DNA of 7,259 bases from NCBI GenBank assembly GCA_945871945.1, contig CAMBXY010000072.1:1-7259 (forward strand), read 5' to 3'. The notes under the pieces were generated by a model. That model was not told the origin of the DNA and searched no databases. It saw only the letters and a list, made by a program, of their open reading frames with translations. Numbering within the stretch: position 1 is the stretch's first letter; each line of letters starts with the position of its first letter. Made by a program: the position numbers and the translations under genes. Below are positions 6,443 to 7,259 of the stretch, piece after piece. Source of the DNA: Bordetella parapertussis (GTDB taxonomy: Bacteria > Pseudomonadota > Gammaproteobacteria > Burkholderiales > Burkholderiaceae_C).

Positions 6443-7259
6443 GTGGCCTTTGCCCAATCTTGTGGCACGAGGTAGTGGGTGTAGAGCTTTTCTTCAGCCG
6501 AACCTGGTTCGGGCGTTTGCTGATAAGACCAACTCACCATGGGTGGCAAGGACATCAAAATAGATTCTGTTCGGCCACCCGACTGAAGACCAAAATGTGT
6601 GCCGCGGTCCCACACCAAATTGAACTCTACATAGCGGCCTCTTCGGTAGAGTTGATGGTTTCTCTCGCGTTCACCATAGGGTATGTTCATGCGTTTTTCC
6701 ACGATAGGCAAATACGCGTGGTTGAAAGCGTCGCCCACACTTTGCATCATGGCAAAGCTTTTCTCAAAACCCAGTTCTGAAAAGTCATCGAAAAATATAC
6801 CGCCCACACCACGCGGTTCATTGCGGTGCTTCAAAAAGAAATACTCATCACACCATTTTTTAAATCGGGGATAGTAACTGGCATCAAAACCATCTAAGGG
6901 TTTTTTACATTGGGTATGAAAGTGACTGGCATCCTCATCAAATCCGTAGTACGGCGTCAAATCCATGCCGCCCCCAAACCAAGCCACTGCCTCGCCCGAT
7001 TCGGGCTGAGCCAGCAAGGCCCGCACATTCATGTGCACGGTGGGAACATAGGGGTTGCGGGGATGAAACACCAAAGACACGCCCATGGCTTCAAACGATG
7101 AACCCGTCAACTCAGGCCGATGCTGGGTTGCAGACGGTGGAAGTTTGGGGCCGCGCACATGAGAAAAACCGCAACCGGCTCGCTCGAACACAAGGCCATT
7201 TTCAAGAATTTGTGTGATTCCGTTGCCTTGCAGTGTCTCACCTGCAGGTTTTTCCCATT
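6439..7259 (-). CDS. hemF: Oxygen-dependent coproporphyrinogen III oxidase, 5' end cut by window edge
   Basis: Converts coproporphyrinogen III to protoporphyrinogen IX by two O2-dependent oxidative decarboxylations in heme synthesis; a cytoplasmic homodimer. The frame is open to the window edge, with 272 complete codons before the stop. About 30 N-terminal residues are missing compared with the roughly 300-residue family. The first visible residues [13 protein letters not shown] match the family's N-terminal substrate region. Also seen: [24 protein letters not shown] (visible residues 75-79) with the essential histidine; [12 protein letters not shown] at 93-104; [20 protein letters not shown]; and the near-invariant [25 protein letters not shown] and [13 protein letters not shown] blocks. 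A GTG at 7191 could be mistaken for a start but lies inside the conserved region. It is the first gene visible in the operon direction, and its stop overlaps the chosen nadD start. Use of the O2-dependent enzyme suggests aerobic life. Confidence 0.98.
   Translation of the reverse strand, partial: WEKPAGETLQGNGITQILENGLVFERAGCGFSHVRGPKLPPSATQHRPELTGSSFEAMGVSLVFHPRNPYVPTVHMNVRALLAQPESGEAVAWFGGGMDLTPYYGFDEDASHFHTQCKKPLDGFDASYYPRFKKWCDEYFFLKHRNEPRGVGGIFFDDFSELGFEKSFAMMQSVGDAFNHAYLPIVEKRMNIPYGERERNHQLYRRGRYVEFNLVWDRGTHFGLQSGGRTESILMSLPPMVSWSYQQTPEPGSAEEKLYTHYLVPQDWAKAT
6447..6451 (-). promoter_or_regulatory. Possible ribosome binding site of nadD
   Basis: AAAGG on the minus strand, 4 bases before the TTG at 6442 and 10 before the TTG at 6436. 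The TTG at 6457 has no comparable purine run upstream, which argues against that longest start. The spacing slightly favours 6436 over 6442, while the TTGA overlap favours 6442. Confidence 0.35.

Noticed and set aside
5834..6475. A 213-codon plus-strand open frame opposite nadD
   Set aside because: It is codon-aligned with nadD on the opposite strand, so it stays open simply because nadD lacks TTA, CTA and TCA codons there. It has no recognisable motif, and nadD is unmistakable.
6358..6780. A 140-codon plus-strand open frame opposite hemF and the nadD start
   Set aside because: It is in antisense register with hemF, whose conserved blocks lie exactly opposite; no family features of its own.
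7189..7191. A GTG start for hemF inside the window
   Set aside because: The frame continues upstream to the edge with conserved HemF sequence, so the gene is truncated by the window rather than starting here.
1..7259. Factor-independent terminators, RNA genes, insertion sequences, CRISPR arrays or defence systems
   Set aside because: No hairpin followed by a T tract, no tRNA-like cloverleaf, no inverted-repeat-bounded element and no regularly spaced repeat was seen; essentially every base is coding.

Overview
The window holds nine protein-coding genes, all on the minus strand and packed with almost no intergenic DNA. It reads as one continuous operon segment running from high to low coordinates. 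The gene order hemF-nadD-rsfS-rlmH-maf-rng and the protein sequences point to a betaproteobacterium of the order Burkholderiales. Comamonadaceae or a close relative is my best guess, from memory of gene order and of the Lys/Ala/Pro-rich tail on RsfS. The genus cannot be fixed from the sequence alone. Base composition is moderate by eye.

The upstream part (about 7259 down to 2766) is housekeeping. It contains hemF (oxygen-dependent coproporphyrinogen III oxidase, heme synthesis, missing its N-terminus at the window edge), nadD (NAD synthesis), rsfS (50S silencing factor), rlmH (23S rRNA pseudouridine-1915 methyltransferase), a yhdE-type maf (nucleotide pyrophosphatase) and rng (RNase G). RsfS, RlmH and RNase G all act on the ribosome or its RNA. 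The downstream part (about 2769 down to 1) is a cell-surface glycan module. It contains a NodB-type polysaccharide deacetylase without a signal peptide, a GT4 glycosyltransferase, and a GT9 (heptosyltransferase-like) glycosyltransferase that runs off the low-coordinate edge and is only seen on translating through that edge.

The junctions are the most striking structural feature. Four-base stop/start overlaps (ATGA, GTGA or TTGA type) occur at five or six of the eight junctions. maf and rng abut as TGA-ATG, nadD and rsfS overlap by 17 bases, and the deacetylase and GT4 genes are 5 bases apart. No promoter, terminator, RNA gene, mobile element, CRISPR array or dispersed repeat could be supported. 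There is no non-coding stretch longer than a few bases.

I do not see a previously undescribed system. The points most worth a second look are the lysine-rich tail of RsfS, the coupling of surface-glycan genes to a ribosome/NAD/heme operon, the apparently cytoplasmic deacetylase, and the non-ATG start of nadD next to an A8 tract in the nadD/rsfS overlap.
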